Assembly (NCBI RefSeq): GCF_002741015.1
Contig: NZ_CP016616.1
Coordinates: 1 to 64,000, forward strand
DNA from: Microvirga ossetica
GTDB taxonomy: Bacteria > Pseudomonadota > Alphaproteobacteria > Rhizobiales > Beijerinckiaceae
Direction of reading: 5' to 3'
Length of the DNA: 64,000 nt
How positions within the stretch are numbered: position 1 is the stretch's first letter; every line of letters begins with the position of its first letter. Below the pieces are notes generated by a model. The model did no database searches and was not told the origin of the DNA. It saw nothing but the letters and a program-made list of their open reading frames with translations. Positions 9,076 to 18,673 of the stretch are shown here, piece by piece. Position numbers and translations under genes: made by a program.

Positions 9076-10407
9076 CTACCGGCGCACCCCTTGCGCCGTC
9101 GGCACGGGCTCGTCGTCCTCTTTCGTTTCCTTGCGGCGCATCTTGCGGAGCCGTTCCTGGTGCCGGAGAACCGAGGCCTGGTCATGATCCTGCGGCCTGA
9201 CGACAGGCACCGTCAGGCACACGCTCTGAGCCGGCAGTACATCGCACCAATCCTTGATCAGCTGCTTGTAGCATCGCCCCACGGGGCGGATGTTGCGATC
9301 GAGGTCGTAGAGCCCGACAGGCGTGACGCGATTGTTCTCCTCGCGCAGTGCCGTGTCCCAGTCCATCTGGTCGGTGAGTGAGTACCAAGTGAAACCGACG
9401 ATCGGCACGCCGGTGTTGCGGACCCTCAGCACGTTGGCCCATTGCTTCCAGAGCCAGTTGACGGCCTCGTCGCCGTTCGGCCCCTCCATGAGGTTCGTCT
9501 CGGTATGCATCACCGGCAGGCGGTAGCGTTCATAATACTGGCGTGTGATTTCGTCATAGCCGAATATGTCGCCCGCGGCCCGCGTGTTGCCGTCGGCTTG
9601 CACCCTGTGCTCGTTGGTGACGTAATAGTCGTTTCCCATGATGCAGTGGTGGCGCAGGGACGAGCGGCTGAGGAAGAAATGGTACTCGTCCCGGCTCATG
9701 CCGTTGTCGATCAGGAACTCGTACATCTCAGAATCGAGCCGCCGGCCATAATTCAGGTCGAGAGACAGGAACCGTCTTGCATTCATGATCTCCGCCGGCT
9801 TGATCGCGGCCGGGTTGTCGGCGTGAAAGTACTCCGACGACTCGCTCTGGATGAAGAGCGCATCCGGACGGACCTTGAGGATCCGCTCCATGGCCAGCAC
9901 ATTGGCCTTCACGATGTGCTTGAGCGCCGTCACGAAGCTCTGATCCGTCGTCATCTGCTCGTTCCACCAGCCGTAAGCCGCCGAGAACTGTGCGCAGATG
10001 AACATCTCGTTGACCGGGGTATAGAGCTGGACCCAGGGAAAGCGGCGCGCGAAGTCTTCCGCATAAGCCCCGAAAAGGTCAGGGAAATCCGGGTTCTGGA
10101 AATTGCCGATCCAGTCCGGGACGCCGAAATGGCAGAGATCGACGATCGGAACGATGTTGCGCCGCTCGATCTCGGCGAAAGTCATGTCGGCGAAGGACCA
10201 GTCATAGCGGCCGGGGCCGATGAAGGTCTTGTGGAGCGGCGGACCGTAGCGCAGCACCTGGATGTCGAGCTCGTCGAGCAGGTCGAAATCCGTCCGCCAG
10301 TGGGTGTAATGACCGCACTTCTCCATCTCGTCGATGCGGGTGCGGCCATTGTTGATGGTCGGGATGCTGTTCTCGATCCCGGTCGCGAACATGAAGGTGG
10401 TGAACAT
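9076..10407 (-). CDS. Glycoside hydrolase family 1-like protein
   Basis: This 443-residue protein resembles retaining GH1 beta-glycosidases (clan A TIM barrel). The acid/base Glu is E134 in YTPVNEMFI and the probable nucleophile E303 in MHTETNLMEG, where canonical GH1 has T-x-N-E-P and T-E-N-G. The Trp-rich FTWYSLTDQMDWD near residue 355 matches the aglycone/glycone region. The variant motifs mean the substrate cannot be assigned. The C-terminal 40 residues are highly charged (RLRKMRRKETKEDDE) and look disordered. GGAAG lies 8 bases before the ATG. It sits between metG and tatD on the same strand, interrupting an otherwise conserved housekeeping cluster. Confidence 0.75.
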   Translation of the reverse strand: MFTTFMFATGIENSIPTINNGRTRIDEMEKCGHYTHWRTDFDLLDELDIQVLRYGPPLHKTFIGPGRYDWSFADMTFAEIERRNIVPIVDLCHFGVPDWIGNFQNPDFPDLFGAYAEDFARRFPWVQLYTPVNEMFICAQFSAAYGWWNEQMTTDQSFVTALKHIVKANVLAMERILKVRPDALFIQSESSEYFHADNPAAIKPAEIMNARRFLSLDLNYGRRLDSEMYEFLIDNGMSRDEYHFFLSRSSLRHHCIMGNDYYVTNEHRVQADGNTRAAGDIFGYDEITRQYYERYRLPVMHTETNLMEGPNGDEAVNWLWKQWANVLRVRNTGVPIVGFTWYSLTDQMDWDTALREENNRVTPVGLYDLDRNIRPVGRCYKQLIKDWCDVLPAQSVCLTVPVVRPQDHDQASVLRHQERLRKMRRKETKEDDEPVPTAQGVRR

Positions 10408-10454
10408 CGCGCGCTTCCGCTGAGGGCCCTTGCGGGCCGATCAAAACGGACGCG

Positions 10455-12005
10455 TCAGGACGCCTCCGCCTCGATATAACGCGGGAAAATCGGCGCAGGT
10501 TGCGGAAGCGCCGTCCCGGCGGCCAGGCGGTGCTCCGGCCCGACCGACGCGAGCACCCTGCCCTCCGGCGCGACCGAAAGGAGGTCGAGCAGCTTGGCCG
10601 CAGCCGTAGGAACAAAGGGCTGGGCCAGGATGCCGACCGCCCGCAGAACCTCGGCCGTGACATAGAGCACCGTGTTCATGCGCGCCGGATCGCTCTTGCG
10701 CAGCACCCATGGCTCCTGGGATGCGAAATAGCGGTTGGCCTCCGCCACAACGGCCCAGATCTCCGCCAGGGCCGTGTGGACGGCAAAGTCCTTCATCGCC
10801 GCCCTCGCCTTCCCGGGCAGCGCATCGGCGAGCCAGAGGATGTCCTGATCGGCCTGGGTGAACTCCCCCGGCTGCGGCACGCGAGCATCGCAGTTCTTGG
10901 CGATCATCGACAGCGAGCGCTGCGCCAGATTGCCGAGATCGTTCGCCAGATCAGCGTTGATGCGGTTGACGATGGCCTCATGGGAGTAGTTCCCGTCCTG
11001 GCCGAACGGCACTTCGCGCATGAAGAAATAGCGGATCTGGTCGACGCCGTAGGTGTCAGCAAGGTCGAACGGATCGACCACGTTGCCGACCGACTTCGAC
11101 ATCTTCTCGCCCTTGTTCAGCAGGAAGCCGTGACCGAAGACGCGCTTGGGCAGCGGCAGCTCCGCTGACATGAGGAAGGCCGGCCAATAGACCGTATGGA
11201 AGCGTACGATATCCTTGCCGATGATGTGCACATCCGCCGGCCAGTAATGCCAGCGCGGATCGTTCTCATCCGGGAAGCCGCAGCCCGTCACGTAATTATT
11301 GAGGGCATCGATCCACACGTACATGACGTGCTTCGGTGCGCCCGGCACCGGCAGGCCCCAGTTGAAGGTCGTACGGCTGATCGAGAGATCCTGCAGGCCG
11401 GAGCGGACGAAGCTCGTGATCTCGTTACGCCGCGTCTCCGGGCTGATGAAATCCGGGTTGGCCTCGTAATGCGCCAGCAGACGGTCCTGATAGGCAGCGA
11501 GGCGGAAGAAATAGCTCTCCTCCTCGATCCATTCGACAGGCGTGCCGGTAGGCGCACGCCAGCTGCCGTCGGGCTGCTTGGTTAGCTCGCTCTCGTCGTA
11601 ATAGGCCTCGTCCCGGACCGAGTACCAGCCGGAATATTTGGAGAGATAGATATCCCCCTTCTCCTGCATCCGGCGCCAGAGCTCCTGGGTCGAGGGCAGG
11701 TGATCGGCATCCGTGGTGCGGATGAAACGGTCGTAGGAGCAGTCGAGCCGGTCGGCCATGGCCTTGAACTTGGTGGCCATCTCATCGACGAAGGCTTTCG
11801 GCGTCGTGCCGCTCTTGTCCGCCGTCTGCTGGATCTTCAGGCCGTGCTCGTCCGTCCCGGTCATGAAGAAGACGTCATAGCCGTCGATGCGCTTGAAGCG
11901 CGCGATGGCATCCGAGGCGACGACCTCGTAGGCGTGGCCGATATGCGGAGCCCCATTCGGGTACGAGATAGCCGTGGTGATATAGAATTTCTGCTTGTCG
12001 GCCAT
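10455..12005 (-). CDS. metG: Methionyl-tRNA synthetase
   Basis: This 516-residue class I aminoacyl-tRNA synthetase charges tRNA-Met. The HIGH signature is at residues 21-24 ([10 protein letters not shown]) and KMSKS at about residue 300 ([19 protein letters not shown]). It is the short form without a C-terminal dimerisation domain and lacks an obvious four-cysteine zinc knuckle, as in many alphaproteobacterial MetG proteins. It lies downstream of holB after a 58-base gap and is part of the dacC-tmk-holB-metG transcription block. Nothing looks broken. Confidence 0.97.
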   Translation of the reverse strand: MADKQKFYITTAISYPNGAPHIGHAYEVVASDAIARFKRIDGYDVFFMTGTDEHGLKIQQTADKSGTTPKAFVDEMATKFKAMADRLDCSYDRFIRTTDADHLPSTQELWRRMQEKGDIYLSKYSGWYSVRDEAYYDESELTKQPDGSWRAPTGTPVEWIEEESYFFRLAAYQDRLLAHYEANPDFISPETRRNEITSFVRSGLQDLSISRTTFNWGLPVPGAPKHVMYVWIDALNNYVTGCGFPDENDPRWHYWPADVHIIGKDIVRFHTVYWPAFLMSAELPLPKRVFGHGFLLNKGEKMSKSVGNVVDPFDLADTYGVDQIRYFFMREVPFGQDGNYSHEAIVNRINADLANDLGNLAQRSLSMIAKNCDARVPQPGEFTQADQDILWLADALPGKARAAMKDFAVHTALAEIWAVVAEANRYFASQEPWVLRKSDPARMNTVLYVTAEVLRAVGILAQPFVPTAAAKLLDLLSVAPEGRVLASVGPEHRLAAGTALPQPAPIFPRYIEAEAS

Positions 12006-12063
12006 GTCGAACCCCTAAACTGAAACTTCGAGAACCCTTCGGCTTCTGCGGACGGCGGAGGCT

Positions 12064-13128
12064 TCAAGCCGCTCGCCGAACGGCATCGGCGAGATCGTCG
12101 AACATCGTCAGGATGAAGGGCCGGCGGTCGAGGTTGAACACGTCGATCTCGCGCGCCGAGCGGTCGATCTTCTCACATACCTCCACCAAGGGCGCAAGCC
12201 GTGAGGCGCCAAGGCCCGCCCGCTCGTGCAGCCTCTCGGAAACCCACCGCTGGACGGTATCCAGGGCCAGTTCATAGCTGTCGTCCGCGTCGCGTCTGGC
12301 AAGAGCCTCTGCGAGGGCAAGGATCTGCTTGGGGTCGGCTTTCGGCAATCCATTCAGGAGTTTGGTGACCTGGTCGATGAAGGCGACCTTCTCCTCATCG
12401 AGCAGTTCCAGGGTCCGGCGGACCGAGCCTTCGCCGTAGCGCAAAGCCTGATCAACGACCGCGCCCGGAATCACGCTCCAGGGCTCGCCGAGGGAGCCGA
12501 TCGCTGCCCTGACATCCCGATCCTCGAGCGGCCGCAGCAGCAGGCGACGGCACCGGGAGCGGATGGTGGGCAGAACCCTCTGAGGAGCATGGCTAACGAT
12601 GAGAAAGAGAGAGCGCGGCGGCGGCTCCTCGATCACCTTGAGGAGCGCATTGGCGCTCGAGATCGTCAGATCCTCGGCGCTGTCGACGATGCAAATCCGA
12701 TAGCCGCCGTCGGCGGCAGTCGAGCCGAACATGGCGAGCGCCCGGCGGACCGCTTCGACCGGGATCGTCGCCGAAGGGCCTTTCTTGTCGGTCGCCGGAG
12801 CGCGGCGCAGCACGGAAAGGTTGGGATGCGAGAGCGCCGCGACTTGGCGCGCTGCGGTGGACTCGGCCGGAACATCCAGGTTCCGGACCGCCCGGTCGGC
12901 TCGCTTCTCGGGGTCGAGGACGGCTCGGGCGACGCGATAGGCGAGGGTCGCCTTGCCGATGCCCTGGGCTCCGCCGATCAGCCATGCATGGTGGAGGCGG
13001 CCGCTGCGCAGCCCCTCCAGGAAGGCCCCCTCGCCTTCCTCGTGGCCGAAGAAGGCGAACTGCTCGCGCGGATGAGGCGCGCCTTCGAACTGGTCCGGGT
13101 CGGCCATGTCTTGATCGTCACGCGACAT
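12064..13128 (-). CDS. holB: DNA polymerase III subunit delta'
   Basis: This 354-residue clamp-loader subunit of the AAA+ family opens the sliding clamp together with DnaX and HolA. A P-loop-like IGGAQGIGKAT lies at residues 51-61, and SNALLKVIEEPPP precedes SRCRRL, the sensor/arginine-finger region typical of delta'. The usual zinc-binding cysteines of DnaX are absent, supporting HolB rather than DnaX. The start overlaps the end of tmk by 11 bases, and a GAGG lies about 8 bases before the ATG. A second in-frame ATG seven codons downstream is possible. Confidence 0.93.
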   Translation of the reverse strand: MSRDDQDMADPDQFEGAPHPREQFAFFGHEEGEGAFLEGLRSGRLHHAWLIGGAQGIGKATLAYRVARAVLDPEKRADRAVRNLDVPAESTAARQVAALSHPNLSVLRRAPATDKKGPSATIPVEAVRRALAMFGSTAADGGYRICIVDSAEDLTISSANALLKVIEEPPPRSLFLIVSHAPQRVLPTIRSRCRRLLLRPLEDRDVRAAIGSLGEPWSVIPGAVVDQALRYGEGSVRRTLELLDEEKVAFIDQVTKLLNGLPKADPKQILALAEALARRDADDSYELALDTVQRWVSERLHERAGLGASRLAPLVEVCEKIDRSAREIDVFNLDRRPFILTMFDDLADAVRRAA

Positions 13129-13792
13129 CGAGGGGCCTCACCGCATGTTCGGTCATTTGCGGAAGACGCTCACACAACGCGGCCCAGATCGCGGTCTCGA
13201 CCTCGTCCAGGTCCTGGTTCGCATCGACCACGACGCACCGTTTCGGCTCGGCCTCGGCAATGGACAGATAGGCTTGGCGAAGGGATTGGTGGAAGGAGAT
13301 ATCCTCTTCCTCGAACCGGTCCGCCCCCTCGCCTTTTCGGGCCTGCCTTGCTCCGGCCCGCGCAAGCCCGATTTCGGCGGGCAGATCGAGGATCAACGTC
13401 AGGTCGGGCTTCACGCCCTGCAGGGTCACCTTTTCGAGCCGATCGATCAAACCCTTGTCGATATTGCCCAACGATCCCTGATAGGCACGGGTCGAATCCG
13501 CGAAGCGGTCGCACAGGACATGGGTTCCGCTCCTGAGGGCGGGAACGATGGTTTGATCGAGATGGTCGATGCGGGCTGCGGCAAACATCAAGGCCTCGGC
13601 GAAGGGACCCAGATGCTTGGCATGCCCACCGAGGATGAAAGCGCGGATCTCCTCCGCATGGGGCGAACCGCCCGGTTCGCGGGTCACGAGAACGGGCTGC
13701 GCCAGCCGCTCGAGCCGGTTCTTCAGTCTCTCGATCTGGGTCGACTTGCCTGCGCCCTCCCCGCCTTCGAACGTGATGAAGCAGCCTGCCAT
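13118..13792 (-). CDS. tmk: Thymidylate kinase
   Basis: This 224-residue kinase phosphorylates dTMP to dTDP. The P-loop GGEGAGKST is at residues 9-17, the DRFADSTRAYQG motif binds dTMP and Mg, and a lid region rich in Arg/Lys follows (ARQARKGEGADRFE). I place the start at MAGCFITFEGG because the open frame upstream is antisense-like GC-rich translation inside dacC. This ATG also overlaps the dacC stop by one base (TGATG), indicating translational coupling. It is followed directly by holB. Confidence 0.96.
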   Translation of the reverse strand: MAGCFITFEGGEGAGKSTQIERLKNRLERLAQPVLVTREPGGSPHAEEIRAFILGGHAKHLGPFAEALMFAAARIDHLDQTIVPALRSGTHVLCDRFADSTRAYQGSLGNIDKGLIDRLEKVTLQGVKPDLTLILDLPAEIGLARAGARQARKGEGADRFEEEDISFHQSLRQAYLSIAEAEPKRCVVVDANQDLDEVETAIWAALCERLPQMTEHAVRPLDVA

Positions 13793-15006
13793 CAGATTCC
13801 TTCGACGAGGCTCGTGAATGCGCGGCGGACCCAGCCCGTGCTGAACTCCAAAAGGCCGTCCAGAGCCCGCTGGCTCAGGGTGCCTTCCTGGATATCCTCG
13901 TTGGCGTAGAGCGGCATTTCGACGGCCTGCATGTCCCCGCGGTTGACCTGGAGCCGGGCCACCTCGGCACCCTTCTGGACGGGAGCCTTGAGCGGTCCGG
14001 TATAGACGATGCGAGCCGTGACCCGCTCGCCGTCGCCACGGGGAACAAGTACACGAACAGGCTTCTTGGACACAAGCGGCAGCGCCCTCCTGTTCCCACC
14101 GAAAACCTGAGCCTCGCCGACGACCTGTCCCGCAGCGAAGAGCTGCTGGGATTCGAAGGCCCTGAAGCCCCAATCGAGGAGCTTGCGCGATTCCGCCGCC
14201 CGGTCCTTGGCGCTCTTCAGCCCGTTCACGACGACGATCAGACGCTGATCGTTCTGGACAGCGGACCCGATCAGGCCGAAGCCGGCTTCGTCGATATTGC
14301 CGGTTTTCAAGCCATCCGCGCCGATATCCAGGAACAGCAGGGGGTTGCGGTTCTGCTGGCGGATCTTGTTCCAGGTGAATTCCCGCTCGCCGAAGATCTT
14401 GTAGAGGTCGGGATAGGTCTCGATGATGTACAGGGCGAGCTTCGCAAGCTCGCGGACGGTCGCCTTCTGCTCCGGATGGCCATAGCCTGTCGCGTTCCGG
14501 AAGGTCGATTTCGTCAAGCCGATCTGCTTGGCGCGCTCGTTCATCATGCGGGCGAAGTTGTCCTCCGTCCCCGCGATGCCTTCGGCGATGGCGATGGCGG
14601 CATCGTTGCCCGATTGAACGATCAGGCCCCGCAGCAGGTCTTCCAGCCGAACATTGGTGTGGACCCTGGCGAACATGGCGGAGCCGCCGGAGCCGCCTCC
14701 CCCTTTGCGCCAGGCATTTTCGGAGATCATGAACTCGCTGTCGAAGTTCAGGCGGCCGTTCTTGATCTCGTTGAAGACGACCTCGGCCGTCATGGTCTTG
14801 GCCATGCTGGCAGGCGCCGTGAGTTCATCCGCATTCTTCTCGAAAAGAACCGCATGGCTCTCGGCGTCCATGAGGATGGCCGTCGGTGCAATCGTCTGAA
14901 AGCCCTGTGCCTGCGCCGCCTGAGGCCAGGCCAAAGAAGCGGCACTCAACACAAGACCGAGCGTCGCCAGGAATCGGGCGACCTTAACGTGACGCATCGT
15001 CGGCAT
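13792..15006 (-). CDS. dacC: D-alanyl-D-alanine carboxypeptidase (PBP5/6 type)
   Basis: This 404-residue low-molecular-mass penicillin-binding protein trims the terminal D-Ala of peptidoglycan stem peptides in the periplasm. A signal peptide covers about residues 1-34 and ends AQAQG. The serine motif is S67-M-A-K70, the SGN motif is in IVQSGNDAAIAIAE, and KTG is in DGLKTGNIDEAGF. The C-terminal beta-rich PBP5 domain follows, with an amphipathic end (WVRRAFTSLVEGI) that could anchor it to the membrane. The start might instead be the ATG at codon 4. It forms the head of the block with tmk and holB, downstream of rlpA. Confidence 0.93.
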   Translation of the reverse strand: MPTMRHVKVARFLATLGLVLSAASLAWPQAAQAQGFQTIAPTAILMDAESHAVLFEKNADELTAPASMAKTMTAEVVFNEIKNGRLNFDSEFMISENAWRKGGGGSGGSAMFARVHTNVRLEDLLRGLIVQSGNDAAIAIAEGIAGTEDNFARMMNERAKQIGLTKSTFRNATGYGHPEQKATVRELAKLALYIIETYPDLYKIFGEREFTWNKIRQQNRNPLLFLDIGADGLKTGNIDEAGFGLIGSAVQNDQRLIVVVNGLKSAKDRAAESRKLLDWGFRAFESQQLFAAGQVVGEAQVFGGNRRALPLVSKKPVRVLVPRGDGERVTARIVYTGPLKAPVQKGAEVARLQVNRGDMQAVEMPLYANEDIQEGTLSQRALDGLLEFSTGWVRRAFTSLVEGI

Positions 15007-15125
15007 CTCCAGATTATTCCCCTAGGAGACCCCGAATCTGTGGCGCGTCAACAGCAAATCAACGCACGGCTACGCTGGCCAGTGCGCGTTGTTACGTTCT
15101 ATCGATGAGGCCGGTCGCCTGACGC

Positions 15126-16067
15126 TTAGCGCAGGGCGAATTTCGACGGGCCGGATGCCGGATAGGCACTGGTCTTCTGGAACCCTGACTGCGACGCCGG
15201 CGCCTCGTACAGGCTCGCCACCATGGGACGCGAGGCCGGATTGGCCGCGCTGATCCGCGCGACGGGGCTTGCCGCCCCCGGGATCGTGCCGAGATCGAAT
15301 GGGCGCTCGGGCGGAAGCGGGACGTTGCTGGCGACAGCGCCCGTGGCAGAAGTCTGGATCGGGCGCGCCGGCGTCCCATAGGCCGCGCTGTCGGGCTCAT
15401 AGGAGCGCAGCGCGATGGCCTGGCGCGGGGCGTTCGCCTGAGGCGCGGCCTGGGCGATCATGGTCGGGGCCGAACGGATCATGGTTGCCGGCTGGCCGTC
15501 GGTCCTGAGGCTGGCAAGCAGGATGCGATCATCACTGCCGTTGGTGGAGGCGCGGCCGACATATTCGACCCTCACTCGCGCCGTGCCTTGCTGCCGGAAG
15601 CCGAGGGCCGATGCGGCCCGCTCGGACACGTCGATGACCCGGTTGCCGTGGAACGGCCCGCGGTCGTTGACGCGCACGATCATGGAGTGACCGTTCTGCA
15701 GGTTCGTCACCCGGGCATAGCTCGGAAGCGGCATGGTCGTGTGGGCCGCGGCAACCGAATCGCGGTCGAAGATTTCGCCGTTGGCCGTCATGCGGCCGTG
15801 GAAGCTGGAACCGTACCAGGACGCCAGTCCCTCGTTCGCGCGCGGCGCTTCGCTGGGGACATAGGTCCGGCCCGCGATCGTATAGGGCTTGCCGACCATT
15901 TCGCGGCCGCCGCCCTTCGGAACGGGCTGGCCGTCGGCAATGACCTTGGGGCTCGGCGAGACGCCGTATTTGGGATCGATGCCGCCGCGGACATTCGACG
16001 AGCAATTGGCGGCTGTCAGCGCGATCGCCGTCACGCCTGCAATGCGAAGGAGAGCCCGATGGTTCAA
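15126..16067 (-). CDS. rlpA: RlpA-like septal ring lytic transglycosylase
   Basis: RlpA proteins are outer-membrane lipoproteins that cleave denuded glycan strands at the septum. The double-psi beta-barrel core is clear: GLASWYGSSFHGRMTANGEIF followed by ARVTNLQNGHSMIVRVNDRGPF and VIDVSERAA. The N-terminus is a signal sequence ending in LTAANCSS, a plausible but atypical lipobox (N before the Cys). I chose a TTG start at 16067, giving 313 residues, because AAGGAAGG lies at the right distance; ATG codons at 16124 or 16187 are alternatives. The C-terminal third is Pro/Ala-rich and has no clear SPOR domain. Confidence 0.88.
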   Translation of the reverse strand: MNHRALLRIAGVTAIALTAANCSSNVRGGIDPKYGVSPSPKVIADGQPVPKGGGREMVGKPYTIAGRTYVPSEAPRANEGLASWYGSSFHGRMTANGEIFDRDSVAAAHTTMPLPSYARVTNLQNGHSMIVRVNDRGPFHGNRVIDVSERAASALGFRQQGTARVRVEYVGRASTNGSDDRILLASLRTDGQPATMIRSAPTMIAQAAPQANAPRQAIALRSYEPDSAAYGTPARPIQTSATGAVASNVPLPPERPFDLGTIPGAASPVARISAANPASRPMVASLYEAPASQSGFQKTSAYPASGPSKFALR

Positions 16068-16546
16068 GGAGACGAAGCCTTCCTTGCGCCCGGATGTCGC
16101 TTCTGCGCGATTACAATGCATGTCCCCTCGCATTCGTTTATCTGCACCCGTGCATAGCATCGTCACGGGGCTTGCCCCGCGCATCAAGCCAAGGTGCTTC
16201 GATGAGCCTTAAAGGAAGGTTAAACCGCCGCGCTTGTCAATGGCAAAGCTGCCGGAGGGTGAACGTTGTTACTAAAACTGCAAAATCTTTTGTTTTCAGT
16301 CGAATAGAAGGTTGCGCTCGCATTTCGCTAGAGCAAATCCGAAACTGGAAACTCGGGTCCGAGAAGGCCGCCGAAGAAGTCAGCTGGGCGCCGTCCAGTG
16401 GCTAGAACAAGATTTTATCTGATAAATCAGTGATTTACTTGGAAAGTACCGGCCCGGACATGGCGGCCTGGGCCGATTGGGGAGACAAAAGATCGCCTGA
16501 GGTGGCGCTGCCCCCGTACTTTGAGGCGATGTGGTTAATGAAACTG

Positions 16547-16560
16547 TGGCGGAGGGGGTG
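16547..16560. repeat. attL core: direct repeat of the tRNA-Ser 3' end
   Basis: The 14 bases TGGCGGAGGGGGTG are identical to positions 36821-36834, which form the 3' end of tRNA-Ser on the minus strand. After this the sequences diverge. This is the pattern left when a tyrosine-recombinase element integrates in a tRNA 3' end. Confidence 0.8.
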
Positions 16561-16691
16561 TCCGCCTAAGTGGCGTTTCAGGCTGTGTCCTGCGTGATCT
16601 GCATATCCGGAAAAGCCTTTATCCCCCAGACTATTGCCGCATCATCATGTTTCTCCATGCATCTGTATGTGTCCTGTGTTATCCCGTCGAA

Positions 16692-16711
16692 ACCGGGGCG
16701 GAAACCGGGGT
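16692..16711. repeat. Left integrase arm-type repeat
   Basis: ACCGGGGCGGAAACCGGGGT occurs here and again, identically and in the same orientation, at 36745-36764. Each copy contains two ACCGGGG heptads 12 bases apart. The left copy lies about 130 bases inside attL and 24 bases before the integrase start, as expected for arm sites bound by the integrase N-terminal domain. Such a position would also let the integrase repress its own promoter. Confidence 0.65.
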
Positions 16712-16735
16712 TGACAGGGTGGACGAGAGACAGAC

Positions 16736-17968
16736 ATGGCGACACGAACATTGCATCGCTTAAGCGCGCGCGGCTTGCAGGGCCTGTCCAAGGGCAAGCA
16801 CAGCGACGGCGGAAACCTGTTCCTGAGGGTCGATGCCTCCGGCGCGCGGCGCTGGAGTTTCATCTACGCGCTCTCGGGCAAGGAACGCGAACTCGGGCTG
16901 GGGAGCTTGCGCGACGTGTCCCTGGCGAAGGCCCGCGAACGAGCGGCTGAGATGCGCTCGCTCCTCACCGAGGGTCGCGATCCTGCAGTTGTACGGGCCG
17001 CTGAGACGCCCGCGACACCCAGCTTCGGGGCATTCGCCGACAGCCTGCTGCAGGACATCGAGGGCCAGTGGCGCAATGAAAAGCACCGGAGCCAGTGGCG
17101 GATGACGCTGACCAAGTACGCCGCGCCACTGCGCGACAAGCCGGTCGACGCCATCACTACGAAGGATGTGCTTAGCGCGCTCAGGCCGCTGTGGGGCACG
17201 AAGCCCGAGACCGGCAACAGGCTTCGCGGTCGGATCGAGCGCGTGCTCGCCGCCGCCCGGGCCAGGGGGCACATCGCCGGGCCCTGGTCGAACCCGGCGG
17301 CGTGGCGGGGCCATCTCGATCAGTTGCTGCCTGCCCGCCGGACGCTCAGCCGAGGTCATCACAAGGCGATGCCCTACGCGGCGGTGCCGGATTTCATGGC
17401 CCTGCTCGCTGAACAGGATGGGATCGGCGCCAAGGCGCTCGCCTTCACGATCCAGACCGCCGCCAGGACGGGTGAAGTGATCGGCATGCGCTGGAGCGAG
17501 GTCGACCTCGAGGCCCGGGTGTGGACGGTTCCGGCTGCGCGCATGAAAACGGCCAAGGCGCATCGCGTGCCGCTGTCCGAGCCCGCGCTGGAGATCCTCA
17601 AGAGGATTGCGCAGCTGCGGGATCAGGACGAGGACGGAGACAGCTTCGTGTTCCCTGGCGCGAAGCTGGGCAAGCCCTTGTCGAACATGGCACTTGGGAT
17701 GTGTCTTCGCAGACTGGAAATCGACGCGACAGTTCACGGATTCCGAAGTTCGTTCAGGGTGTGGGCGGCCGAGGCGACGAGCTATCCGCACGACGTGTGC
17801 GAACTCGCTTTGGCGCACACGGTCGGCGACCGGGTCGTGGCCGCCTACAAGCGCACGGATCTGTTGGAGCAGCGGCGCGGTCTGATGGACGCTTGGTGCC
17901 GCTTCATTCAGGCCCGGACCGGAATCGTTTCCCTGGCCAGGATCGACCGCGCAGCCCCCGCCGCCTAA
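16736..17968 (+). CDS. P4-type tyrosine integrase
   Basis: This 410-residue tyrosine recombinase would integrate and excise the island at tRNA-Ser. An N-terminal arm-binding domain (DUF4102-like, HSDGGNLFLRVDASGARRWSF) covers about residues 1-90, followed by a SAM-like core-binding domain and the catalytic domain. The catalytic residues are R244 (AARTGE), H334 and R337 (HGFRSSFR), H361 (LAHTVGD) and nucleophile Y371 (AAYKR). All are present, so it is probably active. It lies at the left end of the element, reading inward, directly beside the arm-type repeat. A hairpin follows the stop codon. Confidence 0.95.
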   Translation: MATRTLHRLSARGLQGLSKGKHSDGGNLFLRVDASGARRWSFIYALSGKERELGLGSLRDVSLAKARERAAEMRSLLTEGRDPAVVRAAETPATPSFGAFADSLLQDIEGQWRNEKHRSQWRMTLTKYAAPLRDKPVDAITTKDVLSALRPLWGTKPETGNRLRGRIERVLAAARARGHIAGPWSNPAAWRGHLDQLLPARRTLSRGHHKAMPYAAVPDFMALLAEQDGIGAKALAFTIQTAARTGEVIGMRWSEVDLEARVWTVPAARMKTAKAHRVPLSEPALEILKRIAQLRDQDEDGDSFVFPGAKLGKPLSNMALGMCLRRLEIDATVHGFRSSFRVWAAEATSYPHDVCELALAHTVGDRVVAAYKRTDLLEQRRGLMDAWCRFIQARTGIVSLARIDRAAPAA

Positions 17969-17987
17969 AGGCCCTGGACGGGCATTC

Positions 17988-18007
17988 CGGTCCTGTCGGG
18001 ACCGTTT
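17988..18007 (+). terminator. Possible integrase terminator
   Basis: CGGTCC and GGACCG form a 6-base stem around a 5-base loop, followed by TTT. It is short with a weak T-run, so efficiency is uncertain. Confidence 0.35.
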
Positions 18008-18229
18008 CCCTGTCCGCGCCTCCTCGGTCGCCTTAAGGCGTGGAATCGGCGTTTGTGGGGGCGCCGGACCCGGCTGTCGCGCCGCGTCGTCCGGCCCGGT
18101 CCGATCCACTGCGTGGCCCCTTCGCGGCACGCGGTCACATGTGCAGCGAACGCACCATGCGGTGTCGGTTGAGGATCTGAGGCCAAGCCTCTGGTGCGAC
18201 ACATCTTCGATCAACCGAAACCTTAATTG

Positions 18230-18257
18230 TTGCACTTAACGCACGCTCTTGTAAGAT
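18230..18257 (+). promoter_or_regulatory. Sigma-70-like promoter upstream of alpA-like gene
   Basis: TTGCAC (18230-18235) and TAAGAT (18252-18257) are separated by 16 bases in an AT-richer patch about 85 bases before the start codon. Consensus match only; no experimental support. Confidence 0.45.
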
Positions 18258-18340
18258 AAATTCCACTTTTGTCTTGTGGACTCCTGCTGCAGAAATCACT
18301 GCACGCCGTTCATCGCGGCGTCGCTTTTACAGGAGATCCC

Positions 18341-18673
18341 ATGAACCAGCCGACATTCGCACCCACCCCCGCTCCCGCCTCGTTCAGGCCCAAGGGCGGG
18401 GCCAAGACCGGACCCAAGCCCGGGTCCAGGCGCAGGAAGGCCGCGCCCCAGCCCCTCCGGCCGTGGCCGGATTCGCCCGATACCCTTGTCAACCTCAAGC
18501 AGGTCATGGCGCATCGCCTGCCATTCTCGCGGGCGATGATCTACCGCATGAGCACTGACGGCCGCCTGCCTCCGCCGATCAAGGTTGGCCATAACGTCTG
18601 GTGGGTGGCAGGCGAGATTGAGGACGCCCTTTGCCGTCTCGCCGAGTTGCGCACGACCCAGACCGGCGTGTGA
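18341..18673 (+). CDS. AlpA-family DNA-binding protein (excisionase/regulator)
   Basis: This 110-residue protein has a low-complexity Pro/Lys N-terminus of about 50 residues. A winged helix-turn-helix of the AlpA/MerR type follows: LVNLKQVMAHRLPFSRAMIYRMSTDGRLPPPIKV, then the wing HNVWWVAGEIEDAL. In P4-like elements AlpA stimulates integrase expression or acts as an excision factor. ATG at 18341 has a strong AGGAGA ribosome-binding site 5 bases upstream and was chosen over an upstream in-frame start. It would start the main rightward transcript of the element. Confidence 0.82.
   Translation: MNQPTFAPTPAPASFRPKGGAKTGPKPGSRRRKAAPQPLRPWPDSPDTLVNLKQVMAHRLPFSRAMIYRMSTDGRLPPPIKVGHNVWWVAGEIEDALCRLAELRTTQTGV

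Larger units (their letters stand above)
16188..16735. other. Left island junction and integrase leader
   Basis: No gene is recognised here. It holds the chromosomal flank of rlpA up to about 16546, the 14-base core repeat (16547-16560) and the integrase upstream region with the 20-base arm-type repeat (16692-16711). The stretch 16280-16440 is visibly more AT-rich than the flanking genes. Confidence 0.6.
17969..18340. other. Intergenic region between integrase and alpA-like gene
   Basis: No gene is seen. It contains a possible terminator for the integrase (17988-18007) and a sigma-70-like promoter for the next gene (18230-18257). The last 150 bases are AT-richer than the rest, consistent with a regulatory region. 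Confidence 0.5.
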
